From positions 1-37,691 of the forward strand of contig JAPPOJ010000156.1 in the NCBI GenBank assembly GCA_028817975.1: 37,691 nucleotides of DNA, read 5' to 3'. The notes beneath the pieces are model-generated. The model saw only the letters and a program-made list of their open reading frames with translations. It made no database searches and was not told where the DNA came from. Source of the DNA: Zetaproteobacteria bacterium (lineage in GTDB: Bacteria > Bdellovibrionota_B > Oligoflexia > Oligoflexales > Bog-1112). Below, in pieces: positions 8,805-18,999 of this stretch; position 1 is the stretch's first letter, and each line of letters opens with the position of its first letter. Made by a program: the position numbers and the translations under genes.

Positions 8805-10616
8805 ATGGCTCTTCTCTTGACATGTCAGTCGATCTCAAAGTCTTTTGGTACCCGTAGCTTGTTTGAAAACCTGTCTTTTAGTGTTTTTGATGGAGATCGT
8901 ATTGGGGTTATTGGCCCGAACGGAGTGGGTAAATCGACGTTATTGAAAATACTTTCTGCAACCGACACTGTGGATGTAGGAGAGTTGACCTACCGTAAGC
9001 ATGTGAAAGTAGGTTATATTCCACAGTGGACTGATTTCCCTTTAGACCAATCTATTTTAGATGTGGCCACTAAAGCTGCTATCCAAGTGGGGATTACGGA
9101 GGACGAAGCGGTGACAGCTGCCTATATTCAGCTGTCGCTGGTTGGTTTTGAAGATTATGACGCCCCTGTCTCTTCTCTTTCAGGTGGCTGGCAAAAGCGT
9201 TTGGCAATCGCTTGTGGTTCTTTGGGTGAGCCGGATTTGCTTCTCCTCGACGAACCCACCAACCATTTGGATGCACAAGGCCTAGAGTGGTTGGAACAGT
9301 ACCTCCTACAGATTTCCTGTGCGTGGATGATGATTAGTCACGATAGATTTTTACTGAATCAAACGGTGCGAAAAACTCTTGAGGTCAATCGTTGTTTTGA
9401 GAATTTTACGTTGGTGACTGCAGGGGACTATGATGCGCATCTCAAGCACAAAGAGGAGTTTCTTGCTGCCCAACGTCAAGCAATGGCGAGTCTTTCGAGT
9501 AAAGTAAGAAGAGAGGATGAGTGGCTCAAACGAGGCCCCAAAGCACGCAGTACAAAGGCAAAATATCGTATCGAGAATGCACAGCAATTGCAAACCAACT
9601 TGGCGGAAGTTAGAGGCCGGTTGCAGACGAATGCAACCCAGATCGAATTTAGTGCTTCTCAGCGTAAGACGAAAAACCTGGTTTCCTTAGAGAACGTAAC
9701 ATTATGTAGAGGTGAGCAACAGCTCTTAGAAAACTGCTCCTATGTTTTTACCTCTGGGAGGTGTGTTGGGCTTGTTGGAGGGAATGGTGCTGGTAAATCC
9801 AGCTTTTTAAAGATGATTGTGGGCCAACTTTCTCAGACGAGCGGGACGATACGCTGTGCTCAAGAGCTGCAGGTTGTTTATTTTGATCAAAAGCGTGAGT
9901 TACCTGACCCACAGATGACTTTGAAACGCGCATTGTCTGAGCATGGTGATTCGGTGCTCTATCAGGGGCGTTCCATCCATGTCCACAGTTGGGCGAAACG
10001 TTTTGGCTTTAGCTATGAGCAACTAGAGACCCCCGTGGGCAAACTCTCGGGAGGGGAGCGTGCGCGTGCATTGATTGCGCGACTTATGCTGCAACCGGCG
10101 GATATTTTGTTGTTGGACGAACCGACCAATGACTTAGATATTTATACGTTGGAAGTTCTGGAAGAAAGCTTGCTGGAGTTTCCGGGAGCAGTGATACTGG
10201 TGACTCATGATCGCTACATGCTGCAGAGGATTTGTGACACCTACTTATACTTAGATGGTCGCGGTGGCTGTGTGGCTTACGATGATCCTTTTCAATGGGA
10301 AAGGGAAATTAAAAGACAAGAGAGGCTTCAACAGACCTTGGGAGTGGAGAAGCAGAAGAAGTCTCTAAAAGGAGTGGATGCGGCTGCAAAGAAACCTAAG
10401 GGTCTTTCTTTTAAAGAAAAAAAAGAGCTTGATTCGATGGAAGAACAGATCCTTGCTGCTGAAGCGCAACTGGAGCAGCTTGTACAGCTATCTGGCGACG
10501 AAGAGTACACCAGCAACCCCAAGAAATTAGCTGAGATAGGAAAGCAACTCGCAACTTCTCAGGCTCGGGTGGACCAGCTCTATGCGCGTTGGACAGAGCT
10601 GGCAGAACAGCAGTAG
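8805..10616 (+). CDS. ABC-F family ATPase (Uup-like)
   Basis: Two NBDs: Walker A 'GPNGVGKSTLL' and 'GGNGAGKSSFL'; signatures 'LSGGWQKR' and 'LSGGERAR'; 'LLLDEPTNHLD' and 'LLLDEPTNDLD'; C-terminal coiled coil. Confidence 0.92.
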   Translation: MALLLTCQSISKSFGTRSLFENLSFSVFDGDRIGVIGPNGVGKSTLLKILSATDTVDVGELTYRKHVKVGYIPQWTDFPLDQSILDVATKAAIQVGITEDEAVTAAYIQLSLVGFEDYDAPVSSLSGGWQKRLAIACGSLGEPDLLLLDEPTNHLDAQGLEWLEQYLLQISCAWMMISHDRFLLNQTVRKTLEVNRCFENFTLVTAGDYDAHLKHKEEFLAAQRQAMASLSSKVRREDEWLKRGPKARSTKAKYRIENAQQLQTNLAEVRGRLQTNATQIEFSASQRKTKNLVSLENVTLCRGEQQLLENCSYVFTSGRCVGLVGGNGAGKSSFLKMIVGQLSQTSGTIRCAQELQVVYFDQKRELPDPQMTLKRALSEHGDSVLYQGRSIHVHSWAKRFGFSYEQLETPVGKLSGGERARALIARLMLQPADILLLDEPTNDLDIYTLEVLEESLLEFPGAVILVTHDRYMLQRICDTYLYLDGRGGCVAYDDPFQWEREIKRQERLQQTLGVEKQKKSLKGVDAAAKKPKGLSFKEKKELDSMEEQILAAEAQLEQLVQLSGDEEYTSNPKKLAEIGKQLATSQARVDQLYARWTELAEQQ

Positions 10617-10638
10617 ATGAATCCGTGGAACAGCTGGA

Positions 10639-11688
10639 TTAGTCGATGGCACAGATCGTCTGTAGGATGCGCGTTGCGACACGGTAAGGGTCGGCGTTTG
10701 CGCCGGGGCGTCTGTCCTCCAGGTAGCCGTAGCCCTTTTTAGCCACTGTGAGAGGTACCCGAATGGAAGCTCCTCGATCGGAATTGCCACTTTTGAACTC
10801 ACTGATGGAGCAGGTTTCATGTTCTCCTGTGAGGCGTTCTGCGAGCTTGTCCCCGTACTCGGAAATGTGAGTTTGATGCTTTTGGGAAAGTTGGGTGATG
10901 TAATTCTCGATCATCATCTTTCCGGTGGCCGGGTCTCTGAGACTTTTGGTGGAAAAGTTGGTATGCATTCCCGCGCCGTTCCAATCTCCTTTGACGGGCT
11001 TGGGGTCGAGTGTTGCGGTGACATTATATTTTTCTCCGATGCGGTATAAAAGCCATCTTGCATACCAAACATGGTCAGACACGGTGAGTGGATCAGCACT
11101 TTCACTTCCGACTCCACGATACCCTATTTGAAACTCCCACTGTCCAGGCATGACCTCCGCATTGGTACCGTAAAGCATGATTCCAGCGGCCATAAGTGCA
11201 TCTGTATGCGCTTCCACCAGGTCGCGGCCAAACACTTCATCTGCCCCGACTCCACAGTAAAAAGGACCTTGGGGAGCAGGGTAGCCATTTTCAGGCCAAC
11301 CGAGTGGAGTCCTTCCTTGAAATAAGGTGTACTCCTGTTCGAAACCAAACCAGGGTTCTTCGAGGGCGGCTCCTTGATCGAGTATTTGGCGTAAGCGCGC
11401 GCGGGTGTTAGACGGGTGAGGGTTGCCTTGCGCATCCATGACTTCACATAAGGCAAGATAACTATCTATCTCTTTCAGGGGGTTTTTGACAAAGCTTACG
11501 GGGCGTAGTATCAGGTCGCTATTCTGTCCATCTGCCTGGTACGTAGAAGAGCCATCAAAGCTCCATTCCGGAAACTCATCTAGAGTGATCAGGGTCGGGT
11601 TGGTAAAGTTGACGATCCTGGCCTTAGAACGCAGTTTTTGAGTGGGGGTGGCTCCATCCATCCATATATATTCTACAAGCTTCAGCAT
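10639..11688 (-). CDS. Glutamine synthetase, type II (eukaryotic-like GSII)
   Basis: 'LVEYIWMDG', 'FPEWSFDGSSTYQADGQNSDLILRPV', 'PWFGFEQEYTLFQGRTPLGWPENGYPAPQGPFYCGVGAD', 'NAEVMPGQWEFQIG', 'GDWNGAGMHTNFST', 'RGASIRVPLTVAKKGYGYLEDRRPGANADPY'. The start at 11688 has GGAGG five nt upstream; the provided ORF begins at 11733. Confidence 0.95.
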   Translation of the reverse strand: MLKLVEYIWMDGATPTQKLRSKARIVNFTNPTLITLDEFPEWSFDGSSTYQADGQNSDLILRPVSFVKNPLKEIDSYLALCEVMDAQGNPHPSNTRARLRQILDQGAALEEPWFGFEQEYTLFQGRTPLGWPENGYPAPQGPFYCGVGADEVFGRDLVEAHTDALMAAGIMLYGTNAEVMPGQWEFQIGYRGVGSESADPLTVSDHVWYARWLLYRIGEKYNVTATLDPKPVKGDWNGAGMHTNFSTKSLRDPATGKMMIENYITQLSQKHQTHISEYGDKLAERLTGEHETCSISEFKSGNSDRGASIRVPLTVAKKGYGYLEDRRPGANADPYRVATRILQTICAID

Positions 11689-11978
11689 TGACTCCCTCCA
11701 AAACATAGGATGCACAAGGGTTTTTGTGGTCATGAACTCTTCGAAACAAGCAAATATTTATCCGCGCTCATCTTAATCCAATAAGCCCTCTCCCAGCAAC
11801 CCAAATGATGATTTCTGAGATGAGATATGGGAAGAGGCCATACTTATTTTAAGAAGGTGTAAACTATCTGAGTGAGCTTTGGCGCTTAGAGGTGCGTGCA
11901 TTCTTGCAAGGTTCCAGGTAACTGTGATTGAGCTTGCACATCCTGTGGCAGCTGCTATGCTTTTGACGGTTGGTCTCA

Positions 11979-12101
11979 CCCCTGTGGCGGATACAAGGGG
12001 CAAGTTATCATGGTCGTGGTAGTATGGACTTACCTTGTTAGGTGAGTCTGGGGGATGATAATCATATTGCAGAGGGCTGGGCTTAAGCCTTCTCTTGCAA
12101 T
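11979..12101 (+). promoter_or_regulatory. Hairpin-rich leader upstream of sdhC
   Basis: Three stem-loops: 11979-12000 (CCCCTGT/ACAAGGGG with bulge), 12026-12049 (GGACTTACCT-TGTT-AGGTGAGTCT), 12066-12101 (ATTGCA.GAG.GGCT/AGCC.CTC.TGCAAT). Confidence 0.5.
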
Positions 12102-12121
12102 ACATCAGCTAGAGGAAAAAA

Positions 12122-12790
12122 ATGGGTTGGGCGACACGCGCGTTAGGTTCTTCGGTCGGCTGTAAGCTGATTATGGCTCTCACAGGTTTAATGTTGGTGG
12201 GTTTTATTGTGGCTCATTTAGCGGGTAACTTGCTGGTTTTTGCCGGTCCCGCAGCTTTAAATGCCTACGCGAAGGGTTTGCATGACCTCGGAGGTTTATT
12301 GTGGGTTGCGCGTGGTGGCTTGCTCGTCGGCTTTTTGTTGCATATTTTTACCGGTAAGCGTCTGATTCAGTTAGAAAGTGCAGCCAAGCCTGTGAAGTAT
12401 AAGGTAGCTGCTCGGGTGAAAGCGAGCTTTGCTTCGAGATACATGGCCTTATCCGGGGTGACTGTCTTGGTGTTCTTTTTCTACCATTTGGCACACTTCA
12501 CCTTTCGATATACCCATGCTCAGGAGTTTGCTCACCTGGGGGCTTTTGATGTCTATGCCATGATGATTTTGAGCTTTCGTTCTCCCATACTGTCGTTATT
12601 TTACTGTGCTTCTATCTTTTTTTTGACTTTACACCTGAACCATGGCCTGCAAAGTTTGTTGCAGACACTGGGCTTTAACCACCCCAAGTACGATGTCTTA
12701 AATCAGAAGATTTTGCCTGCGCTGGGAATCTTATTAGGTCTGGGGTTTATCTCGATACCTGTAGCGGTGCTTTTAGGGGCTGTATCCTGA
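12122..12790 (+). CDS. sdhC: Succinate dehydrogenase/fumarate reductase cytochrome b subunit (single-subunit, type B)
   Basis: 'SVGCKLIMALTGLMLVGFIVAHLAGNLLVF', 'FFYHLAHFTFRY', 'LHLNHGLQSLLQTLG'; multi-TM; directly upstream of sdhA and sdhB. Confidence 0.9.
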   Translation: MGWATRALGSSVGCKLIMALTGLMLVGFIVAHLAGNLLVFAGPAALNAYAKGLHDLGGLLWVARGGLLVGFLLHIFTGKRLIQLESAAKPVKYKVAARVKASFASRYMALSGVTVLVFFFYHLAHFTFRYTHAQEFAHLGAFDVYAMMILSFRSPILSLFYCASIFFLTLHLNHGLQSLLQTLGFNHPKYDVLNQKILPALGILLGLGFISIPVAVLLGAVS

Positions 12791-12892
12791 GCTGAGTCTT
12801 TCCTAAAAGAAGGTGTGGTAACAAAGAGCCGTGTCAAATGTGAGATACGGTTTTGTGAATTATGAACTGAACTACTGAGCTGAGGGTAGGGA

Positions 12893-14806
12893 ATGAATCT
12901 CGATTCTAAGATACCGGAAGGGCCTCTGAGTGAAAAATGGCAGAAGCACAAGTTTAATATGAAACTTGTGTCCCCTGCAAATAAGCGTAAATATCACGTC
13001 ATTGTCGTAGGTTCAGGCCTTGCGGGCGGTTCTGCGGCAGCAACCTTAGCAGAGCTGGGCTACAACGTGAGCTGCTTTTGCTATCAGGATAGCCCCCGTC
13101 GCGCCCATAGTATTGCGGCTCAAGGTGGAATCAATGCCGCGAAAAACTATCCAGGTGATGGAGATAGTGTTTTCCGCCTTTTTTATGACACGATTAAAGG
13201 GGGTGACTTTCGCTCACGTGAGGCGAATGTGTATCGCTTGGCGGAGGTCTCCGCTTCCATTATTGATCAGGCAACGGCACAGGGAGTGCCTTTTGCACGT
13301 GAATATGGGGGATTGCTCGCCAATCGCTCTTTTGGGGGTGCTCAGGTCTCTAGGACATTTTATGCGCGTGGGCAAACAGGGCAGCAGCTGCTCTTGGGGG
13401 CTTATTCGGCCCTCTCGCGGCAAATAGGTCTAGGCCAGGTAAAAATGTATCCTCGTACGGAAATCCTGGATGTCGTCGTCGTAGGTGGCAAGGCAAAAGG
13501 AGTCATTGTTCGAGATATGGTCACGGGTAAAATTTCGCGTTACAAGGCGGATGCTGTGGTCTTAGGGACGGGTGGCTATGGGAATGTCTTTTACCTGTCC
13601 ACCAATGCCATGGGCTGTAATGTGACCGCGGCTTATCGTGCGTACAAGCGTGGTGCGGGCTTTGCCAACCCATGTTACACGCAGATTCATCCCACTTGTA
13701 TCCCGGTGAGTGGGACGCACCAGTCTAAGTTGACGTTGATGTCCGAGTCCTTGCGTAATGATGGCCGGGTGTGGGTGCCGCAGCAGCAAGGAGATTCTCG
13801 TCCTCCTCATGAAATCCCTGATACAGAGAGGGATTATTATTTGGAGCGTAAGTACCCGAGCTTTGGGAATCTTGCTCCGCGTGATATTGCCTCTCGTAGT
13901 GCAAAAGAGGCATGTGATGCTGGCCGTGGGGTGGGGCCTGGTGGCTTAGGAGTCTACCTGGACTTTGCCGATGCCATTCGGCGCTTGGGCGAACAGACGG
14001 TACGTGAGCGCTATGGCAACCTTTTTCATATGTATCAAAAAATTACGGATGAAAACCCTTATCAGGTACCGATGAGGATCTACCCTGCCGTCCACTATAC
14101 GATGGGGGGCCTGTGGGTGGACTACAATTTGCAGAGTACCATTCCGGGTTTGCACGTGATTGGTGAAGCTAACTTTTCTGATCATGGTGCCAATCGCTTG
14201 GGCGCGAGCGCACTGATGCAAGGTTTGGCAGATGGGTACTTTGTCCTACCCTATACCATAGGGAACTACCTGTCGGGTGAAGTGCCTGACGATGTGGATA
14301 TCGATGCCCCTGAGTTTGAGCGTGCCGAAAAAGAAGTGCGTGACCGTATGGCACAGTTGCTTTCGATTCAGGGCAAAAAGTCGCCGACAGCTTTTCATCG
14401 AGAGCTGGGACAAGTGATGTGGGATCATTGCGGGATGGCGCGTAATCGAGCCGGCCTTGAAAAAGCGATTCAACGCATCCCTGAGATACGCGAGGAGTTT
14501 TGGCAGAATGTGAGGGTTACCGGTGCAGGCGAAGGTCTTAACCAACAGTTAGAGTTAGCTGGAAGGGTGGCCGACTTTTTGGAGTATGGCGAACTGATGT
14601 GCCGAGATGCTTTGGTGCGTGAAGAGTCTTGTGGTGGTCACTTTAGAGAAGAGTACCAGTCGGAGGAAGGTGAGGCTGTACGCAATGATCAAGATTTTGC
14701 ACACGTAGCTGTGTGGGAATATCAAGGTCAGGGTAAAGATCCTGCCCGGCATGTGGAGCAGCTTGAATATGAAAATGTAAAGTTTGCCACGAGGAGTTAC
14801 AAGTGA
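12893..14806 (+). CDS. sdhA: Succinate dehydrogenase/fumarate reductase flavoprotein subunit
   Basis: '[22 protein letters not shown]', '[18 protein letters not shown]', '[23 protein letters not shown]', 'HPTCIP', '[15 protein letters not shown]', '[27 protein letters not shown]'. Confidence 0.95.
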   Translation: MNLDSKIPEGPLSEKWQKHKFNMKLVSPANKRKYHVIVVGSGLAGGSAAATLAELGYNVSCFCYQDSPRRAHSIAAQGGINAAKNYPGDGDSVFRLFYDTIKGGDFRSREANVYRLAEVSASIIDQATAQGVPFAREYGGLLANRSFGGAQVSRTFYARGQTGQQLLLGAYSALSRQIGLGQVKMYPRTEILDVVVVGGKAKGVIVRDMVTGKISRYKADAVVLGTGGYGNVFYLSTNAMGCNVTAAYRAYKRGAGFANPCYTQIHPTCIPVSGTHQSKLTLMSESLRNDGRVWVPQQQGDSRPPHEIPDTERDYYLERKYPSFGNLAPRDIASRSAKEACDAGRGVGPGGLGVYLDFADAIRRLGEQTVRERYGNLFHMYQKITDENPYQVPMRIYPAVHYTMGGLWVDYNLQSTIPGLHVIGEANFSDHGANRLGASALMQGLADGYFVLPYTIGNYLSGEVPDDVDIDAPEFERAEKEVRDRMAQLLSIQGKKSPTAFHRELGQVMWDHCGMARNRAGLEKAIQRIPEIREEFWQNVRVTGAGEGLNQQLELAGRVADFLEYGELMCRDALVREESCGGHFREEYQSEEGEAVRNDQDFAHVAVWEYQGQGKDPARHVEQLEYENVKFATRSYK

Positions 14807-15555
14807 AAATTCAGTTGCATGTTTGGCGCCAAGAAAGCCCTACTGCTGCAGGGAGTTTTGAGACGCATGTGTTGGACTCTGTGAGTCCGGATATGTCTTT
14901 CTTAGAAATGCTTGACTCTCTCAACGAGCAGCTTATTGAAGCCAAAAAAGTTCCTGTCGACTTTGATCATGACTGTCGCGAGGGGATTTGTGGGAGTTGC
15001 TCGCTCAATATCAATGGTGTCGCGCATGGCCCGCAGTCAGGTACGACTGCTTGTCAATTGCATATGCGGAGCTTTAAAGACGGGGACGATATTTATGTGG
15101 AGCCTTGGCGCGCAAATGCATTTCCTGTCTTGAAAGATCTGATTACGGACCGCTCTGGCTTTGACCGTATCATGCAGTCGGGTGGTTTTGTCTCGGTGAG
15201 TACCGCGGGTGTTCCAGACGCGAATGCGATTCCGGTAGCCAAACAGGATGCAGACGAGGCTATGGATGCGGCCACTTGTATTGGCTGTGGAGCCTGTGTG
15301 GCGGCTTGTAAAAACTCCTCGGCCATGCTGTTTGTTTCGGCAAAAGTGTCGCAACTCGCCTTGTTACCTCAAGGTGCTCCTGAAAGAGGTCGCCGTGTAC
15401 AGGCGATGATTCATCAGATGGATCAAGAAGGTTTTGGACATTGTAGCAACACGTATGAATGTGAGGCAGTGTGCCCCAAAGAAATTAGTGTGCGCCACAT
15501 CGCTCGCCTCAACCGTGAGTATTTCAAGGCTTGTTTCTTTGGGAAAGAGGATTAA
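14803..15555 (+). CDS. sdhB: Succinate dehydrogenase/fumarate reductase iron-sulfur subunit
   Basis: '[32 protein letters not shown]' (2Fe-2S), '[19 protein letters not shown]' and '[16 protein letters not shown]' (Fe-S ligands); overlaps the sdhA stop by 4 nt (GTGA). Confidence 0.95.
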   Translation: MKIQLHVWRQESPTAAGSFETHVLDSVSPDMSFLEMLDSLNEQLIEAKKVPVDFDHDCREGICGSCSLNINGVAHGPQSGTTACQLHMRSFKDGDDIYVEPWRANAFPVLKDLITDRSGFDRIMQSGGFVSVSTAGVPDANAIPVAKQDADEAMDAATCIGCGACVAACKNSSAMLFVSAKVSQLALLPQGAPERGRRVQAMIHQMDQEGFGHCSNTYECEAVCPKEISVRHIARLNREYFKACFFGKED

Positions 15556-15718
15556 CTTTCGAGTATTAATGAGTTTTCATCCTTTTGTGCTTCCTCGGGC
15601 TTTCCGCCTCGTTATTTGACTCAATTTATAGGTCTTTTGTCCGATACCCACCCTGTCCTTGCACTGCTTCTATGAAGTTGTGCTGTGGGAGCAAAAGAAG
15701 TGTGTGGGAGTATTGAAA

Positions 15719-17386
15719 ATGGCAAGTGATCAGGCAGTCAGTGCTGCGGATATTAATTATGTAGGTATTGCAGCTAGTCAAGCTCCGTTCATGGTTATCC
15801 TAGCTATTGTCATTTGTGCTGTTTTGCTCTTGAAGGGGTCTTTGGCACGTTTTCTGAGTGAACAGACCTTGAAATTCAATTTGTTGGTCTTGGTCACTGG
15901 ATCGATTGGGACAGCCACCTTCATTGGAGTGTTAACCGAGTATTACATGGCTGGTTTGGGCAAAAAAGTAGCGGCTATGGTGCACTACGATATCCCACTG
16001 GTGAAGTATATTTCAGAAGCCGCCACGGCGCAAATGCAGCAGAGCAATTGGTTTGAACGTTCCGCTCTTTATGCTCTGCAGCAGAACGAAGAAAGACTAA
16101 AATATGCGGAAAGTAAAGCGCTAGATTACGATGAAGAGGCTGAGAAGAAATTGGACATAGCGATGGTCTTGGCCAAGAAGGGGGTGCGTCGTGCCACTTC
16201 TGCAGCCGATGTGGAAGAGTTCAAGTATGTAGCGCGGCAGCTGGAGCAGATTCATGCAAGCCACAAAGAGTTTACGAGCCATATGCGTGAGTTATTTGAT
16301 TCTCTGAACCAGGGCCACCCACTGGGTGCGCAGGCTTTATATAAATTAGAAGAAGAAGAGGATGTGTTAAATGAAGTGACCAAAAAGTTGCTCCTGCAGA
16401 TCGAAGAATACACCTTGCAGGCAGGGATAAACTCTTTGTATCTGGAGAAGAAGTCTGAATTTATGATCGTTCTCCTGAATATTTTTGGTCTTTTGCTTCT
16501 GCTGATTAACGCTTCGATTATTTTGCGGGTCATCAGTAACAAGCTCTCGGGGATTGAAGTCGCCTTGAATCATAATTATGAGAAGCTGAATACCTTGTCT
16601 ACGGATTTAAGTTCACGTAGTAAAACCTTATCGGACATTAGTGAACGCCAAGTGGTCTCCTTGAGTCACTCCGTAGAGGGTATTGGGCAGATTAACGAGA
16701 ATATTCAGTCCAACTTAGACCAGGCAAAACAATCGGAGGTTATCTCGCAAGAAGTGAGTGAGGCGGCCGCCGCTTCGCATCGCTCGATGCAAGAGCTGTT
16801 AAGTAATATTCATGAAATTACCAAAAGTAATGAAGAAATTAGTAATCTCACGAGCCTGATTAAACAGATCGAAAAGCGCACCAATGCGATTGATGACATC
16901 GTGTTTAAAACAACCATCCTGTCTTTCAATACTTCCGTAGAGGCTGAGCGTGCAGGTGAGCATGGTCGTGGTTTTGCGGTGGTCGCCCAGGAAGTCAATA
17001 ACCTTGCCTTGCTGAGTGGCAAGGCTGCGTTGGAGATTTCTAACTTCGTGAAAGATAGCATCGAAGCAGCGGAAAAAATCACCAAGTCCAATGGTGAGAA
17101 GGTGCTGCGTAGCCAGGAGCGAGGTAAGGATACCGCGCAATCTTTCAGTGAAGTACTGGGTGCGGCGGAAAAATTGCTGGCGCAGTCCAAACAGATTGCC
17201 ACGAGTTCTAATGATCAAGCGCGGGGGATGAAGCAGATTAATGGTGAAATCTCCCAGGTGCGGGAAGATGTGGTTTCCAGCTCGGAAGAAGCCTCTTCTT
17301 TGGCGCAGATATGTACCGAAGTGGAGAAAGAGACCGAATCGATTGGCCGTTCCATAGGTAATGTGCAGCATATGCTGAATAGCTGA
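15719..17386 (+). CDS. Methyl-accepting chemotaxis protein
   Basis: Signalling hairpin '[50 protein letters not shown]'; several TM segments; helical sensor region. The ATG at 15719 has GGGAG upstream; the provided ORF starts at 15659. Confidence 0.88.
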   Translation: MASDQAVSAADINYVGIAASQAPFMVILAIVICAVLLLKGSLARFLSEQTLKFNLLVLVTGSIGTATFIGVLTEYYMAGLGKKVAAMVHYDIPLVKYISEAATAQMQQSNWFERSALYALQQNEERLKYAESKALDYDEEAEKKLDIAMVLAKKGVRRATSAADVEEFKYVARQLEQIHASHKEFTSHMRELFDSLNQGHPLGAQALYKLEEEEDVLNEVTKKLLLQIEEYTLQAGINSLYLEKKSEFMIVLLNIFGLLLLLINASIILRVISNKLSGIEVALNHNYEKLNTLSTDLSSRSKTLSDISERQVVSLSHSVEGIGQINENIQSNLDQAKQSEVISQEVSEAAAASHRSMQELLSNIHEITKSNEEISNLTSLIKQIEKRTNAIDDIVFKTTILSFNTSVEAERAGEHGRGFAVVAQEVNNLALLSGKAALEISNFVKDSIEAAEKITKSNGEKVLRSQERGKDTAQSFSEVLGAAEKLLAQSKQIATSSNDQARGMKQINGEISQVREDVVSSSEEASSLAQICTEVEKETESIGRSIGNVQHMLNS

Positions 17387-17517
17387 ATAGTTGATCCCGC
17401 CTCAAGCCTATATCTTTCTTATTTATCCTTATTTCTGGTTTGATGTTTTGAGAGTTAGCTCTGTCTTGTACTGCCTAGCCCCGATGTCTGTCTGATCTTA
17501 GGTATGTGGTCCAAGGC

Positions 17518-18999
17518 TTAGGATGGATTTTTCTTTTCGCTGACAGCGGCAATCATGGCGGCGGGGAGGTCTTCAAGAGACACTTCGGTGTCTACGGCAC
17601 CCAGCTCCTTGGCAGCTTTGGGCATGCCATACACAGCACACGAAATTTGATTTTGACCGATGGTTTGGGCGCCAAGTTGTTTCAGGTGTTTGAGTCCTTC
17701 CGCACCATCTTTGCCCATCCCGGTTAGAATGACCCCAATAGCGTTTTTGGCATGCTTATGGGGCATGGAGCGAAACATGACATTGACCGAAGGACGGTGA
17801 TTGAGTTCGGGCTCTTCTTGAGTCAGCTGGACACATAGACTTTCAGAGCCGTCTTTGCTGGTGACAGGGGCAATTTTGAGGTGGGAATGTCCTGGGGCGA
17901 TTAAAACGCGGTTTTGTTGAATGATGTCTCCATGCTCGGCTTCCTTGATTTCAAAGGGGCACATGCTGTTGAGTCGTTTGGCAAACAGATTGGAAAAGTG
18001 TTCCGGAATGTGCTGCACGATCACGATAGGCGGAATAGATGCTGGCAGTCGTTTGAAGATTTCGGTGAGTGCGACCGTGCCTCCCGTAGAAGAGCCTATG
18101 AGGATCATCTTGTTTTTCTGTAAGCTGTGGGTATTGATCAGGCGTGGAGTGGTATCTCCGTTGCCCTGAGCGTGCATTTCGACTCGGGATTTCGCCGCTG
18201 CGCGAATGACTCGTGATAAGGTCACGCGAAATTCCGGAATGTCCTGTGCGGAGGGTTTGGCGATAAAGTCAAAGGCGCCCACTTCGAGGCAGCGTAGAGC
18301 GGTGTCTCCATCTTCCGGAGCAACCCCTGAGATCATGATCGTGGGTATGGGACGCTTGGGTAAAAACTTTTCCAGAAATTCTAATCCGGTCATTTTAGGC
18401 ATATGGACATCGAGAAGAATCACGTCGGGTTGATGTGTTTTGAGCAATTCCATGGCGATGAGTGGGTCTTCTGCTTCGGCGCAGATTTGAATATCTTCAT
18501 ACTCGGCCAGACACTTTTCCACGATTTTGCGCCCGGTTTTGGAATCATCCACGGTCATCACCATAATGGGGCGATTTGTTTGAGAGGATTCGCCTTGTGG
18601 TGCTCCGTCGCTGGGTTGTGTGGTTGAGCTGGGGGTGCTTTGTGCGATGGTTATTTTTTTGTCGACGAGGTGAATCTCGATCTCTTCGTAGCTACGCGAT
18701 TCGCGAAGGAAGAAACAGTGGGGAATTTTAAATTGCTGGAAGAATTTACGTACTTCGTTTTTGGTTGCGGTCTCTTTGGTCTTGGATACTCCTGCAGTAA
18801 TAATCAGACGCACGTCTACGTGCTCAGGTTGATATCCCATGAGCTTGATTTGTTTCAGTATTTTTTTAAAAGCAGCTCGGCTGTCAGAGTTAAAGCTTTC
18901 CATTTCGTATGGACTTATGAAAGGTGCTTTTTGGTCACGTGCGGCATAAAAGCGTACAAAAATAGGCTTTTGGGGTTTAAAGGGGGCAGATTTCGACAT
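17518..18999 (-). CDS. cheB: Chemotaxis protein-glutamate methylesterase CheB with an additional N-terminal domain
   Basis: Receiver 'MTVDDSKTGRKIVEKCL...DVILLDVHMPKMTGLEFLEKF...PTIMISG...GAFDFIAKPS'; methylesterase 'LIGSSTGGTVALTEIF', 'VVIVQHIPEHFSNLFAKRLN', 'GVILTGMGKDGAEGLKHLK'. About 118 extra N-terminal residues. Confidence 0.95.
   Translation of the reverse strand: MSKSAPFKPQKPIFVRFYAARDQKAPFISPYEMESFNSDSRAAFKKILKQIKLMGYQPEHVDVRLIITAGVSKTKETATKNEVRKFFQQFKIPHCFFLRESRSYEEIEIHLVDKKITIAQSTPSSTTQPSDGAPQGESSQTNRPIMVMTVDDSKTGRKIVEKCLAEYEDIQICAEAEDPLIAMELLKTHQPDVILLDVHMPKMTGLEFLEKFLPKRPIPTIMISGVAPEDGDTALRCLEVGAFDFIAKPSAQDIPEFRVTLSRVIRAAAKSRVEMHAQGNGDTTPRLINTHSLQKNKMILIGSSTGGTVALTEIFKRLPASIPPIVIVQHIPEHFSNLFAKRLNSMCPFEIKEAEHGDIIQQNRVLIAPGHSHLKIAPVTSKDGSESLCVQLTQEEPELNHRPSVNVMFRSMPHKHAKNAIGVILTGMGKDGAEGLKHLKQLGAQTIGQNQISCAVYGMPKAAKELGAVDTEVSLEDLPAAMIAAVSEKKNPS

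Noticed and set aside
11773-12105. 110-aa minus-strand ORF in the GSII-sdhC intergenic region
   Set aside because: Composition is not protein-like, no SD or family motif; the sequence is better explained as the sdhC leader with hairpins.
13562-14545. Several minus-strand ORFs opposite sdhA
   Set aside because: His/Arg/Thr-rich shadow frames under a clear sdhA.
16799-17371. 190-aa minus-strand ORF opposite the first MCP
   Set aside because: Antisense to the conserved MCP signalling domain; no independent evidence.
17387-17517. Possible bidirectional terminator between the MCP and cheB
   Set aside because: No convincing inverted repeat plus T-tract found on reading this gap.
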